In this document: piece by piece, positions 25,898 through 35,485 of the stretch | How the letters are laid out: every line of letters begins with the position of its first letter | Numbering within the stretch: the first letter of the stretch is position 1 | Source: Denitrovibrio sp. | GTDB taxonomy: Bacteria; Chrysiogenota; Deferribacteres; Deferribacterales; Geovibrionaceae | NCBI GenBank assembly: GCA_002869145.1 | Contig: PKTM01000019.1 | Coordinates: forward strand, 128,486 to 192,485 | DNA length: 64,000 nucleotides | Direction of reading: 5' to 3' | Notes under the pieces: model-generated | Told to the model about the DNA's origin: nothing | The model's input: only the letters and a program-made list of their open reading frames with translations | Databases searched by the model: none | Made by a program: the position numbers and the translations under genes

Positions 25898-28049
25898 TTG
25901 GGTCTTCCTCTTCGGTGTCTATATTAAAAGAAGACTGATAGTCGCCAAGTCCTCTTAAAGATATCGTAAACATTACTGTATGCTCTACCTTATCTCTGGC
26001 ATTGATGTCAACACTTTCAGTCTCTTTGTCTCTTATATAGCTTAGTCCGAACGCCCAGCAGTCGCTTTTATACCTTATAGAAACGACATCCTGAGAGTCG
26101 GAAAAGTTTTTCCATGCAAGATTTTTATTTTTTCCGGATATGCTTCTGGATAATGCCAAGTCGTATTTTTTTCCTATATACTCAGCTGTCAGCTCGGCTA
26201 TTGTGTTGTCTTCGGAGTAGTAATCGTCTATGTAGAATGTGTAGCTAGCTTTTAGCCTGAAAGGTTCAGTCTTTATAAGTAAAGATGTGTTCATGTGTGC
26301 AGCATCTTTTTCATACCTGTCATATTCGTGATTTAATCTGAAAGTCACATTTTCTGAGTTGATTACAAGGTCTGTACCAAGAAGGTCATACCTGTGGTCT
26401 TCAGAGTTTATAAGATATTTTTGCGAATTTATCAGCCTTGCATTCCATCTGTCTGCTGTTAAGAAGTTAGTAAGTGAATATTCATATTCGTGTATCCACT
26501 CAAGCCTGTCTTCATATATGTGGTCTAGGCTATACACGTAGTCAAGCTTAGGAGTTTGTCTATAGGTGATAGTGTTGTATATCGAGTGGTTGAAACTCTC
26601 GTAATTTTTATATATCTTATTTAGTTCAAAGGTATGTTCCTGCATGTATGTTCTTCTTGTTAAAGTGTTATCATCAGCATTTAGTTTCGCAAAGGCGGAG
26701 ATGTTCTTCTCTGTAAAAACAGGAACCTCGCCGCTGAAGTTATGCCACTTGGTGTAAAAAAGCTTTAACGATGGAGTGAATGTCCCTACATATAAATCAA
26801 AAGGCTTATATAGGTTGAAAGTTATATGTTCTCTGTCGTACTTGAGGTCAGTAGACGTTTCTTTTTTAGCTCCGTAGTTATAAGCGTATCTTGTATGCCT
26901 TACCTTGTCATAAGAGAGGTAATATTTAAGAAACACAGGCAGTTCAGTTATATTTTTCTGTACTGAAAAGTGTGGTTCTGAGTATGTATGTGTTTTTGAG
27001 TACACTGATGCGACACTGTACTGAATGTTGTCTGAGTACCTCAGTTCGGTATTAGCGTATCGCGAGTAATAATAGAGTGCAATGTCTGCATTGTAAGTGT
27101 CTGTGTTATTGGTATAATTTTCAAGCAATGTATATTTGCCAAAATCATCAATGTATTCGTAGTCTGAGACAGTGTCGATATATGTTTTCAGATAAAGACT
27201 ATCTGTAATTTTAAAATTTGATGTATTGTAAATAAAGAAACGTCCGTCTTCTTTTGAAAGATTTCCGCTTTCCTCTGATGGGTAGCGTTTCTCATCTCTA
27301 GTGTATTCCAGATAGGTGTAAATATTACTCGTGCTGTTTGGTATGAATCTGTGTTCTGTGCTGTATATTGGTGATTTTTCTGATGCTAGTAAGGCTGAAA
27401 ATGTTGCATCCTGATCAACGTCTATGTCCCAGAAGTATGTAGGCTGCACAAAGGAACCAATGCTGCTGCCAAAGCCTATTCTTGGGACTAAAAAACCGGA
27501 TTGACGATCTTCCCGAACAGGGTAAAAGAAGTAAGGAGCATAAAGCACCGGGATGTCTTTTATCCTTGCTGTGGTATGCTTTGATGTGAGATAACCGCCA
27601 ACAGTAATGTCTGCTTTTGCCGATTTGAAAGACCAGTCAGGTCTTGCGCCGTCGCAGGTGGAGAAGCTGACGTTTTCCATGCTGTATTTATATTCGCTGA
27701 ACCTGTCTATCCTGTCTGCTTTTATCCAGTGGTAAGGAGGGAGGAACGCATCAACATTAATAAATTGACCGCTCTTGTCCTCTGTGTCGAATTCGAGGGA
27801 GCTGCACTTCATAATGTTTCCGTTGTCGTTCATCACAACATTGCCGGAAGCTTTTATTCGGTTTTTATCTTTGTAATAGAAAATTTCATCTGCAATAAGG
27901 GTTCTGTCCGCCTGAAAAACTTTTACATTACCTACGGCGTGGTAAACAGATTCTTCAGGGGTATCAACAGAGTCTGCTTCTATAGTTACTTTTTCAGCAG
28001 CAAAAAGTGTAGATGTTGTTAGTAAAAAAAGCAGAAGAAATCTTAACAC
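25887..28049 (-). CDS. lptD: LPS-assembly protein LptD (OstA/Imp)
   Basis: LptD is the outer-membrane barrel that inserts LPS into the outer leaflet. The protein has about 720 residues from a GTG at 28049 that overlaps the folC stop by 7 bases; the first residues form a signal peptide ([16 protein letters not shown]). An OstA domain follows (about 20-150; ADSVDTPEESVYHAVGNVKV), then the LptD motif region (PVLYAPYFFYPVREDRQSGFLVPRIGFG type, about 170-210) and many short aromatic beta strands to a C-terminal end typical of barrels. An ATG 19 codons further upstream lies inside folC and is less likely. Confidence 0.92.
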   Translation of the reverse strand: MLRFLLLFLLTTSTLFAAEKVTIEADSVDTPEESVYHAVGNVKVFQADRTLIADEIFYYKDKNRIKASGNVVMNDNGNIMKCSSLEFDTEDKSGQFINVDAFLPPYHWIKADRIDRFSEYKYSMENVSFSTCDGARPDWSFKSAKADITVGGYLTSKHTTARIKDIPVLYAPYFFYPVREDRQSGFLVPRIGFGSSIGSFVQPTYFWDIDVDQDATFSALLASEKSPIYSTEHRFIPNSTSNIYTYLEYTRDEKRYPSEESGNLSKEDGRFFIYNTSNFKITDSLYLKTYIDTVSDYEYIDDFGKYTLLENYTNNTDTYNADIALYYYSRYANTELRYSDNIQYSVASVYSKTHTYSEPHFSVQKNITELPVFLKYYLSYDKVRHTRYAYNYGAKKETSTDLKYDREHITFNLYKPFDLYVGTFTPSLKLFYTKWHNFSGEVPVFTEKNISAFAKLNADDNTLTRRTYMQEHTFELNKIYKNYESFNHSIYNTITYRQTPKLDYVYSLDHIYEDRLEWIHEYEYSLTNFLTADRWNARLINSQKYLINSEDHRYDLLGTDLVINSENVTFRLNHEYDRYEKDAAHMNTSLLIKTEPFRLKASYTFYIDDYYSEDNTIAELTAEYIGKKYDLALSRSISGKNKNLAWKNFSDSQDVVSIRYKSDCWAFGLSYIRDKETESVDINARDKVEHTVMFTISLRGLGDYQSSFNIDTEEEDPNEI

Positions 28050-29185
28050 AGCAAACCTTTGGTCAATATTTCCCTGACATGGGCGCAGAGATAAAGGGAA
28101 CCGCATACGAGTATATCAGTATTTTTGTTAAGTTCAACGGCTATTTTAAGAGCTTTCAGCGGGTCTTTCTCTTTTATGTGACTGGTAGATAGAAGGTTTG
28201 GGTCTAGACTTCTTTCAAAATCCGGTATAGTCGTTATGATTATTTTGTCTGCGAAAGTTTCAATAACCTTTAAAAGCAAAGCGGAATCTCTGTCAGATGT
28301 GGAGGAGAAGACCACTACAGGTTTTTTACCTGCAAATCGTTCAGCTATCTTTAAAAGAGCAGCTTCGTTATGCCCTCCGTCCAGAACGAAGCCATTTATC
28401 TTTTCCCCCCGGCATTTTGGAAGCTTCAGGATTTGGGGCATTTCACCTTTCATTATGAAGTCAGACACTGATTTTGCCAAACGAAGATTGTTAGCAAAAG
28501 GGGAACCAAATCCCATATAATTCTCATCAGAGTAATTTCCACGTACTATTGTTTTATCATGAAGCTTGTCATTTAAATAAGTGTTCATGTGTTCACTGTT
28601 ATCGCCGATAAATACTACTGGGTTATTTTTGATTATTGCCAGCTTTTCATCAGCTATCTTAAAAACATCATCTCCAAGGTATTCTACGTGATCTTTCGAA
28701 ATGGCTGTGATTACCGGGATCTTTTTGTCTAAAATATTTGTAGAATCAAGCCTTCCGCCCAGTCCGGTTTCTATAATGGCAACATTAGGCATATTGTTTT
28801 TGAAATGCTTGTAGGCTATCAGAGTAAGCCCTTCGAAATAGCTAAGGTTATGTTTTATTATTAGTGGTTTAAGATGGTTAAATGTCTGATCGAATTTTTC
28901 AGATGTTATGTCGTAACAGTTCAGCCTGATTCTTTCTCTAATGTTTGAGATGTGCGGTGAAGTGAAGCATGCAGTGGAGAGTGCTCTGTGAGCGAGTATC
29001 TGCTCTATAAAAAAAGCAGTGCTCCCTTTTCCGTTTGTTCCGGCTATATGTACTACATTGTCTGCAATGCAATCATCTATGCAAGCCTCTGATGCCGCAT
29101 TTTTTATCCTGTTTAGAGTGAATTCAAGATTATTGAATTCACCCCTGTTTTTGTAAAATAATTCAAAGTCAGAGACGGTTTTCAA
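28043..29185 (-). CDS. folC: Bifunctional dihydrofolate synthase/folylpolyglutamate synthase
   Basis: FolC joins glutamate to dihydropteroate and extends folate polyglutamate chains. The 380-residue protein, slightly shorter than the usual 420, has the P-loop [24 protein letters not shown], the [12 protein letters not shown] motif and VLDGGHN in the C-terminal ligase domain. Its ATG overlaps the accD stop (ATGA), a widely conserved gene pair, and its stop overlaps the lptD start. Confidence 0.94.
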   Translation of the reverse strand: MKTVSDFELFYKNRGEFNNLEFTLNRIKNAASEACIDDCIADNVVHIAGTNGKGSTAFFIEQILAHRALSTACFTSPHISNIRERIRLNCYDITSEKFDQTFNHLKPLIIKHNLSYFEGLTLIAYKHFKNNMPNVAIIETGLGGRLDSTNILDKKIPVITAISKDHVEYLGDDVFKIADEKLAIIKNNPVVFIGDNSEHMNTYLNDKLHDKTIVRGNYSDENYMGFGSPFANNLRLAKSVSDFIMKGEMPQILKLPKCRGEKINGFVLDGGHNEAALLKIAERFAGKKPVVVFSSTSDRDSALLLKVIETFADKIIITTIPDFERSLDPNLLSTSHIKEKDPLKALKIAVELNKNTDILVCGSLYLCAHVREILTKGLLC

Positions 29186-30027
29186 CCGAAGAAGTCAAGT
29201 AGATTTGAGAGTGTGCCTTTCCACTCACTCCTTGGAAGCACCATGTCAACCATGCCATGTTCAAGCAGGAATTCAGCTCTCTGGAAACCTTCAGGCAGAG
29301 TTTGTCTGATGGTCTGCTCTATAACTCTAGGGCCTGCAAAACATATAAGCGAGCCTGGTTCTGCAATATTTACATCGCCAAGCATAGCATAACTTGCTGT
29401 AACGCCACCAGTTGTGGGGTCTGTAAGCATGGATATGTGAGCAAGTCCGGCTTTTCGCAGCTTAACAAGGGCTGCGGATGTTTTGGCCATCTGCATCAGT
29501 GAGAGAATACTCTCCTGCATTCTGGCACCACCGGAACAGCTGAGTGTAATAACGTGCTGATTATTATCAATGGCACTTTCGATAAGTCTCACTATCTTTT
29601 CACCCACAACACTACCCATGCTGCCGCCGAGAAAAGAGAATTCATAAGCACCTATATGAACAGGCCTGCCGTTTATGCGGCCAATCCCCGAAAGAAATGC
29701 GTCGTTCATTTTAGTTTTTTTTATCGCAGCTTTTACTCTGTCTGGGTACTTTTTGCTGTCTCTGAACTTCAGCGGATCCAGTGAGCGCAGGTTGGAATCT
29801 ATCTCCTGAAAAGAACCTTTATCTACAATGATATTTATTTTTTCCATGGCGGAAATGATGAAATGTTTTCCGCATTTTGGGCATGTGTTAAGGCTTTTTG
29901 CTACTTCACGATGGTAATTAACCTCTCCACATGAAGTACACTTCATCCATAGGTTCTCATCTATCTCTTTCTTGCCTATAACATTTACTTTCTGTATTTT
30001 TTCACTTAAAAAATCTCTAATACCCAT
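29182..30027 (-). CDS. accD: Acetyl-CoA carboxylase carboxyltransferase, beta subunit
   Basis: AccD with AccA transfers the carboxyl group to acetyl-CoA to make malonyl-CoA for fatty acid synthesis. The 281-residue protein has the N-terminal zinc finger [12 protein letters not shown]...CPKCG (about 32-54), and the crotonase-like core with [13 protein letters not shown] and [12 protein letters not shown], where the oxyanion hole lies, then [12 protein letters not shown]. It is of normal length and translationally coupled to folC. The next gene upstream is 98 bases away. Confidence 0.96.
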   Translation of the reverse strand: MGIRDFLSEKIQKVNVIGKKEIDENLWMKCTSCGEVNYHREVAKSLNTCPKCGKHFIISAMEKINIIVDKGSFQEIDSNLRSLDPLKFRDSKKYPDRVKAAIKKTKMNDAFLSGIGRINGRPVHIGAYEFSFLGGSMGSVVGEKIVRLIESAIDNNQHVITLSCSGGARMQESILSLMQMAKTSAALVKLRKAGLAHISMLTDPTTGGVTASYAMLGDVNIAEPGSLICFAGPRVIEQTIRQTLPEGFQRAEFLLEHGMVDMVLPRSEWKGTLSNLLDFFG

Positions 30028-30125
30028 TTAAAACTCCAATATGTTGGTTTATTGGTATGACAAATACCTACATAACATAGTTCAATTCTAAAACTGTTCA
30101 TATGCAATTGCAAGATTTTTCTGGA

Positions 30126-30743
30126 TCAGTTCCAATGATAAATGGGAGATTTTTTTAGTTTAGACAAGTGACGGAGTGTACATATGTTCTCAGATGAGAG
30201 TTTTTTCAGGCATATTGTCAGCAACAGGGCAGTATGGGCTGCATCGTAAAGAGCTCTGTGTCTGTATGTATCCGGGAGCGGTATTTTCATTTCAAAATGA
30301 TTAATAAGATTTCCTAAAGAATAGCTTTGCAGGCCTTTGTGCGCATTTTTTGCCAATTTGACAGTGTCTAAAATCTTTCTGAGCGGGTAATCAAGGCTGC
30401 ACATGGCTGAATGGTGTTTTACAAAGGAGCAGTCAAATCTGGCATTGTGGGCAGCCACTATACTGTCCCCTGCAAACTCATAAAAACCTGGCAGAACATC
30501 TGCTATCTCAGGTTTGTCTGCTACCATCGTTGAGTTTATACCGTGTATTGCGAATGCCTGATAAGGTATGTTTATCTTAGGGTTTATGAGTGTGTCGAAT
30601 GTGTCTGAAAGATCAAGGATCAGTCCAGGTTTTACCTTTACAGCGGCTATCTCCACCAGTCTCGCACCCTTGTCTGGAGACATGCCTGTGGTTTCGGTGT
30701 CAAAAACGGTGAATGTTAATTCTTCGAATCTGGAATCAAACAT
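30126..30743 (-). CDS. 3'-5' exonuclease, DNA polymerase III epsilon-like
   Basis: A 205-residue DEDDh exonuclease: FTVFDTETTGMSPD gives the first acidic pair (ExoI), VAAHNARFDCSFV the second (ExoII) and YRHRALYDAAHTA the third with its histidine (ExoIII). It resembles DnaQ-like proofreading nucleases and the RNase T group. The short size and lack of a C-terminal clamp motif leave its partner open. It overlaps rsmA by 8 bases, so it shares a transcript with rsmA and pdxA. Confidence 0.88.
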   Translation of the reverse strand: MFDSRFEELTFTVFDTETTGMSPDKGARLVEIAAVKVKPGLILDLSDTFDTLINPKINIPYQAFAIHGINSTMVADKPEIADVLPGFYEFAGDSIVAAHNARFDCSFVKHHSAMCSLDYPLRKILDTVKLAKNAHKGLQSYSLGNLINHFEMKIPLPDTYRHRALYDAAHTALLLTICLKKLSSENICTLRHLSKLKKSPIYHWN

Positions 30744-31539
30744 TCATTTCCTCAAAAAGCCTTATGAAATCGCTGAGCTCCATCTGTTCTCCACGTATGT
30801 TTGAAGCTAGGCCTGCTCGTTCCATAGCTGCTTCATGAGTTTCGTATGCTTTAAGGTTGTTATGAAGAGTTTTACGCTTCAGCATAAACGAGCTTTTCAC
30901 CATGGTTAAGAAAAGTTTCTCTTTTTCAGCCTCAAAATGCCTCTCTTTAGGGTAAAACTCAAGCACAGTTGAGCGGACTTTTGTATTTGGCCAGAACTGG
31001 CCCCCTGATATATCTCTTAGCTTTTTCTTAGTAAAAAAATAATCTGTAATAACCGAGAGCGACGTGTATTCCTTGCAGTTTGGTTTTGCATTTATCCTGT
31101 CAGCAACTTCCTTTTGAAACATAAATGTCATTTTTTCAATTTTATGAAAAAAATTGGTGCAGTGCATTAAAATATCCACTGACACGTTGTAAGGAAGATT
31201 ACCTGCAAATGCTATCTTACCTTCTGGAAGATCATTCTCAGTTATTTTCATAAAATCCGAATGAATAATCTTAAAGCCTTTATATATAAAGAGATATCTG
31301 GGTAGAAAATCTGCTAATTCCTCATCTATCTCAACGGCAGTCACTTTAGCGCCTTTTTCAAGCATAGCATGAGTCAAAACACCGCATCCAGGACCTATCT
31401 CCACAACCTGACCGCATTTTGCAGATACCAGTGAATCAGCTATCATATCTATGAATTGTTTGCTTGTAAGGAAATGCTGACCGAACTTCTTTTTAGTAAA
31501 GCCAATTTCCCTTTTGTATATCTCAAGAAGATTGAGCAT
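30736..31539 (-). CDS. rsmA: 16S rRNA (A1518/A1519-N6) dimethyltransferase RsmA/KsgA
   Basis: RsmA dimethylates two adjacent adenines near the 3' end of 16S rRNA during 30S maturation. The 267-residue protein has KKFGQHFLTSKQFID, the SAM-binding loop VVEIGPGCGVLTHAM and the catalytic motif FAGNLPYNVS (NLPY). It is full length. Its start overlaps the pdxA end by 17 bases, a common pairing with pdxA. Confidence 0.96.
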   Translation of the reverse strand: MLNLLEIYKREIGFTKKKFGQHFLTSKQFIDMIADSLVSAKCGQVVEIGPGCGVLTHAMLEKGAKVTAVEIDEELADFLPRYLFIYKGFKIIHSDFMKITENDLPEGKIAFAGNLPYNVSVDILMHCTNFFHKIEKMTFMFQKEVADRINAKPNCKEYTSLSVITDYFFTKKKLRDISGGQFWPNTKVRSTVLEFYPKERHFEAEKEKLFLTMVKSSFMLKRKTLHNNLKAYETHEAAMERAGLASNIRGEQMELSDFIRLFEEMNV

Positions 31540-32485
31540 TTTTCACCATTTCCACAGCAACATCAACAGCCCTTACAAGGCTTTTATGCTCTGCTATCCC
31601 TTTTCCGGCTATGTCAAATGCCGTTCCGTGATCCACAGAGGTTCTTATTATAGGCAGATTCAGCGTAACATTAACAGCGTTGCCGAATGCCTCCAGTTTC
31701 ACAGGTATAAGTACCTGATCGTGATACATTACAACTACAAAGTCAAATTCCCCTTTTGCGACTCTAGGGAATAAAGAATCAGCAGGATATGGCCCAGAAA
31801 CGTCCATTCCGCCGGCTTTGGCTATCTCTATCACAGGTTCTATAAGCGTAATCTCTTCTTCACCCAGTGCACCTTTGTCTCCCGCGTGAGGATTTAAACC
31901 ACAAACGGCTATTTTCGTCTCACGTTTACCACAAAAAAACTGACCTGCTGAGTGAGCGTTCAAAATAGCATTCATTATGCAGTTTTCATTGAGCGATTCT
32001 GTTAGCTTTTCCATTGGGAGGTGAGTAGTAGCAAGCACGCAGCGTATCTTGTTTCCAACCATAAGCATAGAAAAATTTCTTGTTTTTGTAAGGTGTCCTA
32101 AAAACTCTGTGTGTCCTGGGAAGTCATAGCCGCCGGCTTTTATGGAGGCTTTGTTTATAGGACAAGTAACTATTGCGTCCACTTCTTTGTCCAGAGCCAT
32201 CTGTACAGCTTTTTCAACATACAGCATGGAAGCTTTTCCGTATTCTGGTTTGATTTTTCCATGTTCCACAGGGAAATCCATCTTTTCTGCTGGCTCTACT
32301 ATTTTCATAGCAGGGGGTTCAGAATTAAATATTGAGTGGATGTTACGCATGAACATTTCTTCATGCGATATAAATATTATCTCATAATCCTCATTTCCTG
32401 TAAGCTCTCGTGCGAATTTACAAGATATCTCGGGACCAACCCCTGCTGGGTCACCTGTTGTCACTGCAATTTTTATCTTTTTCAT
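31523..32485 (-). CDS. pdxA: 4-hydroxythreonine-4-phosphate dehydrogenase
   Basis: PdxA oxidises 4-phosphohydroxy-L-threonine in the pyridoxal phosphate pathway. The 320-residue protein starts KIKIAVTTGDPAGVGPEI and has the metal ligands in FPGHTEFLGH, GLNPHAGDKGALG and VVVMYHDQVLIPVK, then the SVDHGTAFDIAGKG block. The ATG at 32485 is chosen since the alignment begins there; an upstream in-frame ATG at 32521 adds 12 unconserved residues. First gene of the minus-strand block, divergent from the FAD oxidoreductase. Confidence 0.95.
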   Translation of the reverse strand: MKKIKIAVTTGDPAGVGPEISCKFARELTGNEDYEIIFISHEEMFMRNIHSIFNSEPPAMKIVEPAEKMDFPVEHGKIKPEYGKASMLYVEKAVQMALDKEVDAIVTCPINKASIKAGGYDFPGHTEFLGHLTKTRNFSMLMVGNKIRCVLATTHLPMEKLTESLNENCIMNAILNAHSAGQFFCGKRETKIAVCGLNPHAGDKGALGEEEITLIEPVIEIAKAGGMDVSGPYPADSLFPRVAKGEFDFVVVMYHDQVLIPVKLEAFGNAVNVTLNLPIIRTSVDHGTAFDIAGKGIAEHKSLVRAVDVAVEMVKNAQSS

Positions 32486-32569
32486 GAAAATGAGAATATC
32501 CCATTGTCTCCGGTCTTTCAATAGCTAAAATCTTGCGCAAAAAATTGACAGGAATATTATATTAAGCAT

Positions 32570-32598
32570 TTGAAATGAAATATAAAAGAGGGTAGACT
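32570..32598 (+). promoter_or_regulatory. Candidate promoter of the FAD/Fe-S dehydrogenase operon
   Basis: TTGAAA at 32570-32575, 17 bases, TAGACT at 32593-32598. Each box differs from consensus in one or two positions. It lies 53 bases upstream of the start codon. Confidence 0.4.
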
Positions 32599-32650
32599 AT
32601 TGAAATATTTAACCGGATTTCCAGTTTAAAATATACCATCATGAGTTATA

Positions 32651-35485
32651 ATGCCTCAACTTACAAAGAATATATTTGAAGAACTTTCCGAAAACATAAA
32701 AGGTGATGTTTATACCGATACAGTAAGACGCTACCTTCACTCAACAGACGGATCATACTTCAGAGTAGAGCCTGCCTGTGTTGTTTATCCTCAACATGTC
32801 GATGACATAGTTACAGCAGTCAAATTTGCATCCCGATATGGACTTTCTGTTCACAGCAGGGGAGCAGGGAGTGGACTTTGCGGTTCTGCTGTCGGAAATG
32901 GGATAATACTTGATTTCGCAAAATACATGAACAACTTAATAGAACTGGACACTGATGCAAAAACCTTTACATGTCAGCCTGGTTACAGGCTTGGCGAGCT
33001 TGAGGTTGCTATTAAAGGGAAAGGGCTTTTCTTTCCTCCCGACCCTTCCAGTGGCGAATATGCAACTTTTGGAGGCATGTACGGTACAAACGCATCCGGT
33101 GCCCATTCTGTAAAATACGGCAATGTCGCTGACTATGTTGAAGATGCTGAGTTTGTGACTACAGAGGGGAAAGTATATACATTTTCTGAGATATTAAAAA
33201 CTGATCTGGATAAGCTGGATGAGCCTTTTAAAAGATTGGTGAAACTTTACTACGATAATAATGAAAAGATAGAAAACGGATATCCTGACATTAGGTTTAA
33301 TGTTTCAGGCTATAATCTGAAAAGCCTAATCAATGACAACGGCAGATTATTTCTTGGGCGCCTGCTGGGTGGTTCAGAAGGTACATTGGCTGTTGTCACT
33401 AAGCTTAAGTTCAGGCTTTTGGAAAAACCTACACATGATAGTCTTGTAGTGGCATATTTTGATAATATTATCAATTCTGCAAAGGCTGTTCAGGCAATAC
33501 TCCCGCTGAATCCTGCGGGGATAGAGATAATGGATAAATCACTGCTGGGGCTTGCCAAAGACTCTGATGATAAACTGAGAGAGGCTATCCCTGACGGATA
33601 CGATAATGTTTGCATGATTGAGTTCGACGGCTACAGCGAAGAGGAAACTTTAAGGCTTGCAGAAGAGGCAAAAACCATACTCGCTGACAAAAAGCTCTCA
33701 TCTGAGATGCACTTAGCTGCTTCAGCCGATGAGAAAGCTAAATTCTGGGCCATAAGAAAGGCTGCTGTGCCTATACTTTATAAGCTGAAAAGCAGGAAGA
33801 AGATACTGGCGCTTATAGAAGATGCCGCTGTTCCTACTGACAAACTCGTGGACTATTTTGAAGGGCTTTATGCTCTGCTCAGCGAGCATGGTGCTGATTT
33901 TGTAATTTATGGTCACATTGCAAAAGGTCTTCTGCACACAAGACCTATGCTTTATCTGAAAGATCCTCATGACATAGAGCTTCTGAAAAAACTAGACGAT
34001 GCTCTTTTTACTCTAGTTAACTCTTTAGGTGGCACTGTAAGCGGTGAACACGGAGATGGACGTCTTCGGTCATGCTATATCAAAAAACAGTACGGCGATC
34101 TTTACGATGTGTTTCTGGATGTGAAATCTATTCTTGACCCTGAGCGCAGGCTTAACCCTGAGATAAAGACACATCACGATGAATATCAGATGACTAAATA
34201 TCTGCGTTTTGGTAAAGATTACCGCAGCAGAGATATGAATGATAAATTACTAGTATGGCAGGAAGGTTTTGCCACTGAGGCTGAAAAATGCCACGGGTGT
34301 TCAAAATGCACTACTGTAACAACCGCCACTAGAATGTGCCCTGTCTACAAAGTTACAAGAGACGAACTCTCTGCTCCCAAAGCAAAGGCTAATATTCTTC
34401 GTGCACTTATCAGCGGAGCTGTTGATGAAAAAGCAATATATGAAAAGTCACTACAGGAAGTTATAAGTCATTGTGTGGCATGCGGAAGCTGTCATATAGA
34501 ATGTCCTTCCAACGTAAATATACCAAAGCTCTCCATGGAGGCAAAATCTCAGTATGTGAAGAGATTTGGTGCAAAGTTTTCTGACAAAATCCCTACACAG
34601 CTAGAGACTATGGGAAGGAAACTGCGGAAAGTTACGTGGGCTATGGAGCCTTTTATGCGCTTTAAGGCTTCCAGAAAACTTATGGAGATGGCGTCAGGTA
34701 TATCCGCGGAACGAGAGTTTATGCCGCTGGAGAGAGAATCATTTTTCGAACTAATGAAAGGCCACAAATCGCCCGAAAGTGATACAAAAGTACTGTTTTT
34801 CTCAGGCTGTTATGCTGGCTATGTAAGACCTTCAATCGGAACTTCCGCTGTTGAGGTTTTAGAGGCTGCCGGCATAGAGGTTATAGTGCCTGAGCAGCAC
34901 TGCTGCGGTCTTCCTCACCTTTCCAAAGGTATGCGTGACGGCGCACTGAAAAAGATAGAGCAGAATCTTGACGAATGGGGAAAGATGATAGATGAGGTTG
35001 ATCATATTGTAGTCACTTGTACATCATGCGGGCTTTCTCTTTATAATGAGTGGTCTTATGTGAAAAATGATGAAATAGTTCAAAAAGTTAAAGATAAACT
35101 AATACACATAAGCTCCCTTTTGAACGGACGAAGAGACAAACTGAACTTTGAAACTTGCGACAAGAAACTTGCATATCATAAATCTTGTCATTTTAAGGGT
35201 ATGAAAGACAACGACAGCTCAATAAACTTACTGAAAAGTATAGAAGGTGTGGAGCTTGAAGATCTTGCCAGCAACTGCTGCGGTATGGCTGGAAGCTGGG
35301 GTATGAAAGCGGACAACTACGACCTTTCAACTAAAATAGGCAACCCTATGACGTCAAAGCTTAACAGCTCAGAAGCACCTACTGGTGTGACAGACTGCCC
35401 AACATGCACCATACAGATGGAGCACATGAGCAAGAAACCTATCAAGCACCCTATAGAGGTGGTGGCTGAATGCCTGAAAAAATGA
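32651..35485 (+). CDS. Fused FAD-linked dehydrogenase and Fe-S/CCG protein (D-lactate/2-hydroxyacid type)
   Basis: A 944-residue fusion. The first half is a GlcD-like flavoprotein: a FAD_binding_4 domain (about 35-180; VHSRGAGSGLCGSAVG) and a FAD-oxidase C domain ending in GTVSGEHGDGRLR. It is followed by a two-cluster ferredoxin part (CHGCSKC and CVACGSCHIECP, about 545-625) and two CCG domains (EQHCCGLPHLSKG and SNCCGMAGSWG). This is GlcD plus GlcF in one chain, suggesting oxidation of D-lactate, glycolate or D-2-hydroxyglutarate with electrons passed to the quinone pool or another carrier. The substrate cannot be fixed. The next gene overlaps by 16 bases. Confidence 0.9.
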   Translation: MPQLTKNIFEELSENIKGDVYTDTVRRYLHSTDGSYFRVEPACVVYPQHVDDIVTAVKFASRYGLSVHSRGAGSGLCGSAVGNGIILDFAKYMNNLIELDTDAKTFTCQPGYRLGELEVAIKGKGLFFPPDPSSGEYATFGGMYGTNASGAHSVKYGNVADYVEDAEFVTTEGKVYTFSEILKTDLDKLDEPFKRLVKLYYDNNEKIENGYPDIRFNVSGYNLKSLINDNGRLFLGRLLGGSEGTLAVVTKLKFRLLEKPTHDSLVVAYFDNIINSAKAVQAILPLNPAGIEIMDKSLLGLAKDSDDKLREAIPDGYDNVCMIEFDGYSEEETLRLAEEAKTILADKKLSSEMHLAASADEKAKFWAIRKAAVPILYKLKSRKKILALIEDAAVPTDKLVDYFEGLYALLSEHGADFVIYGHIAKGLLHTRPMLYLKDPHDIELLKKLDDALFTLVNSLGGTVSGEHGDGRLRSCYIKKQYGDLYDVFLDVKSILDPERRLNPEIKTHHDEYQMTKYLRFGKDYRSRDMNDKLLVWQEGFATEAEKCHGCSKCTTVTTATRMCPVYKVTRDELSAPKAKANILRALISGAVDEKAIYEKSLQEVISHCVACGSCHIECPSNVNIPKLSMEAKSQYVKRFGAKFSDKIPTQLETMGRKLRKVTWAMEPFMRFKASRKLMEMASGISAEREFMPLERESFFELMKGHKSPESDTKVLFFSGCYAGYVRPSIGTSAVEVLEAAGIEVIVPEQHCCGLPHLSKGMRDGALKKIEQNLDEWGKMIDEVDHIVVTCTSCGLSLYNEWSYVKNDEIVQKVKDKLIHISSLLNGRRDKLNFETCDKKLAYHKSCHFKGMKDNDSSINLLKSIEGVELEDLASNCCGMAGSWGMKADNYDLSTKIGNPMTSKLNSSEAPTGVTDCPTCTIQMEHMSKKPIKHPIEVVAECLKK

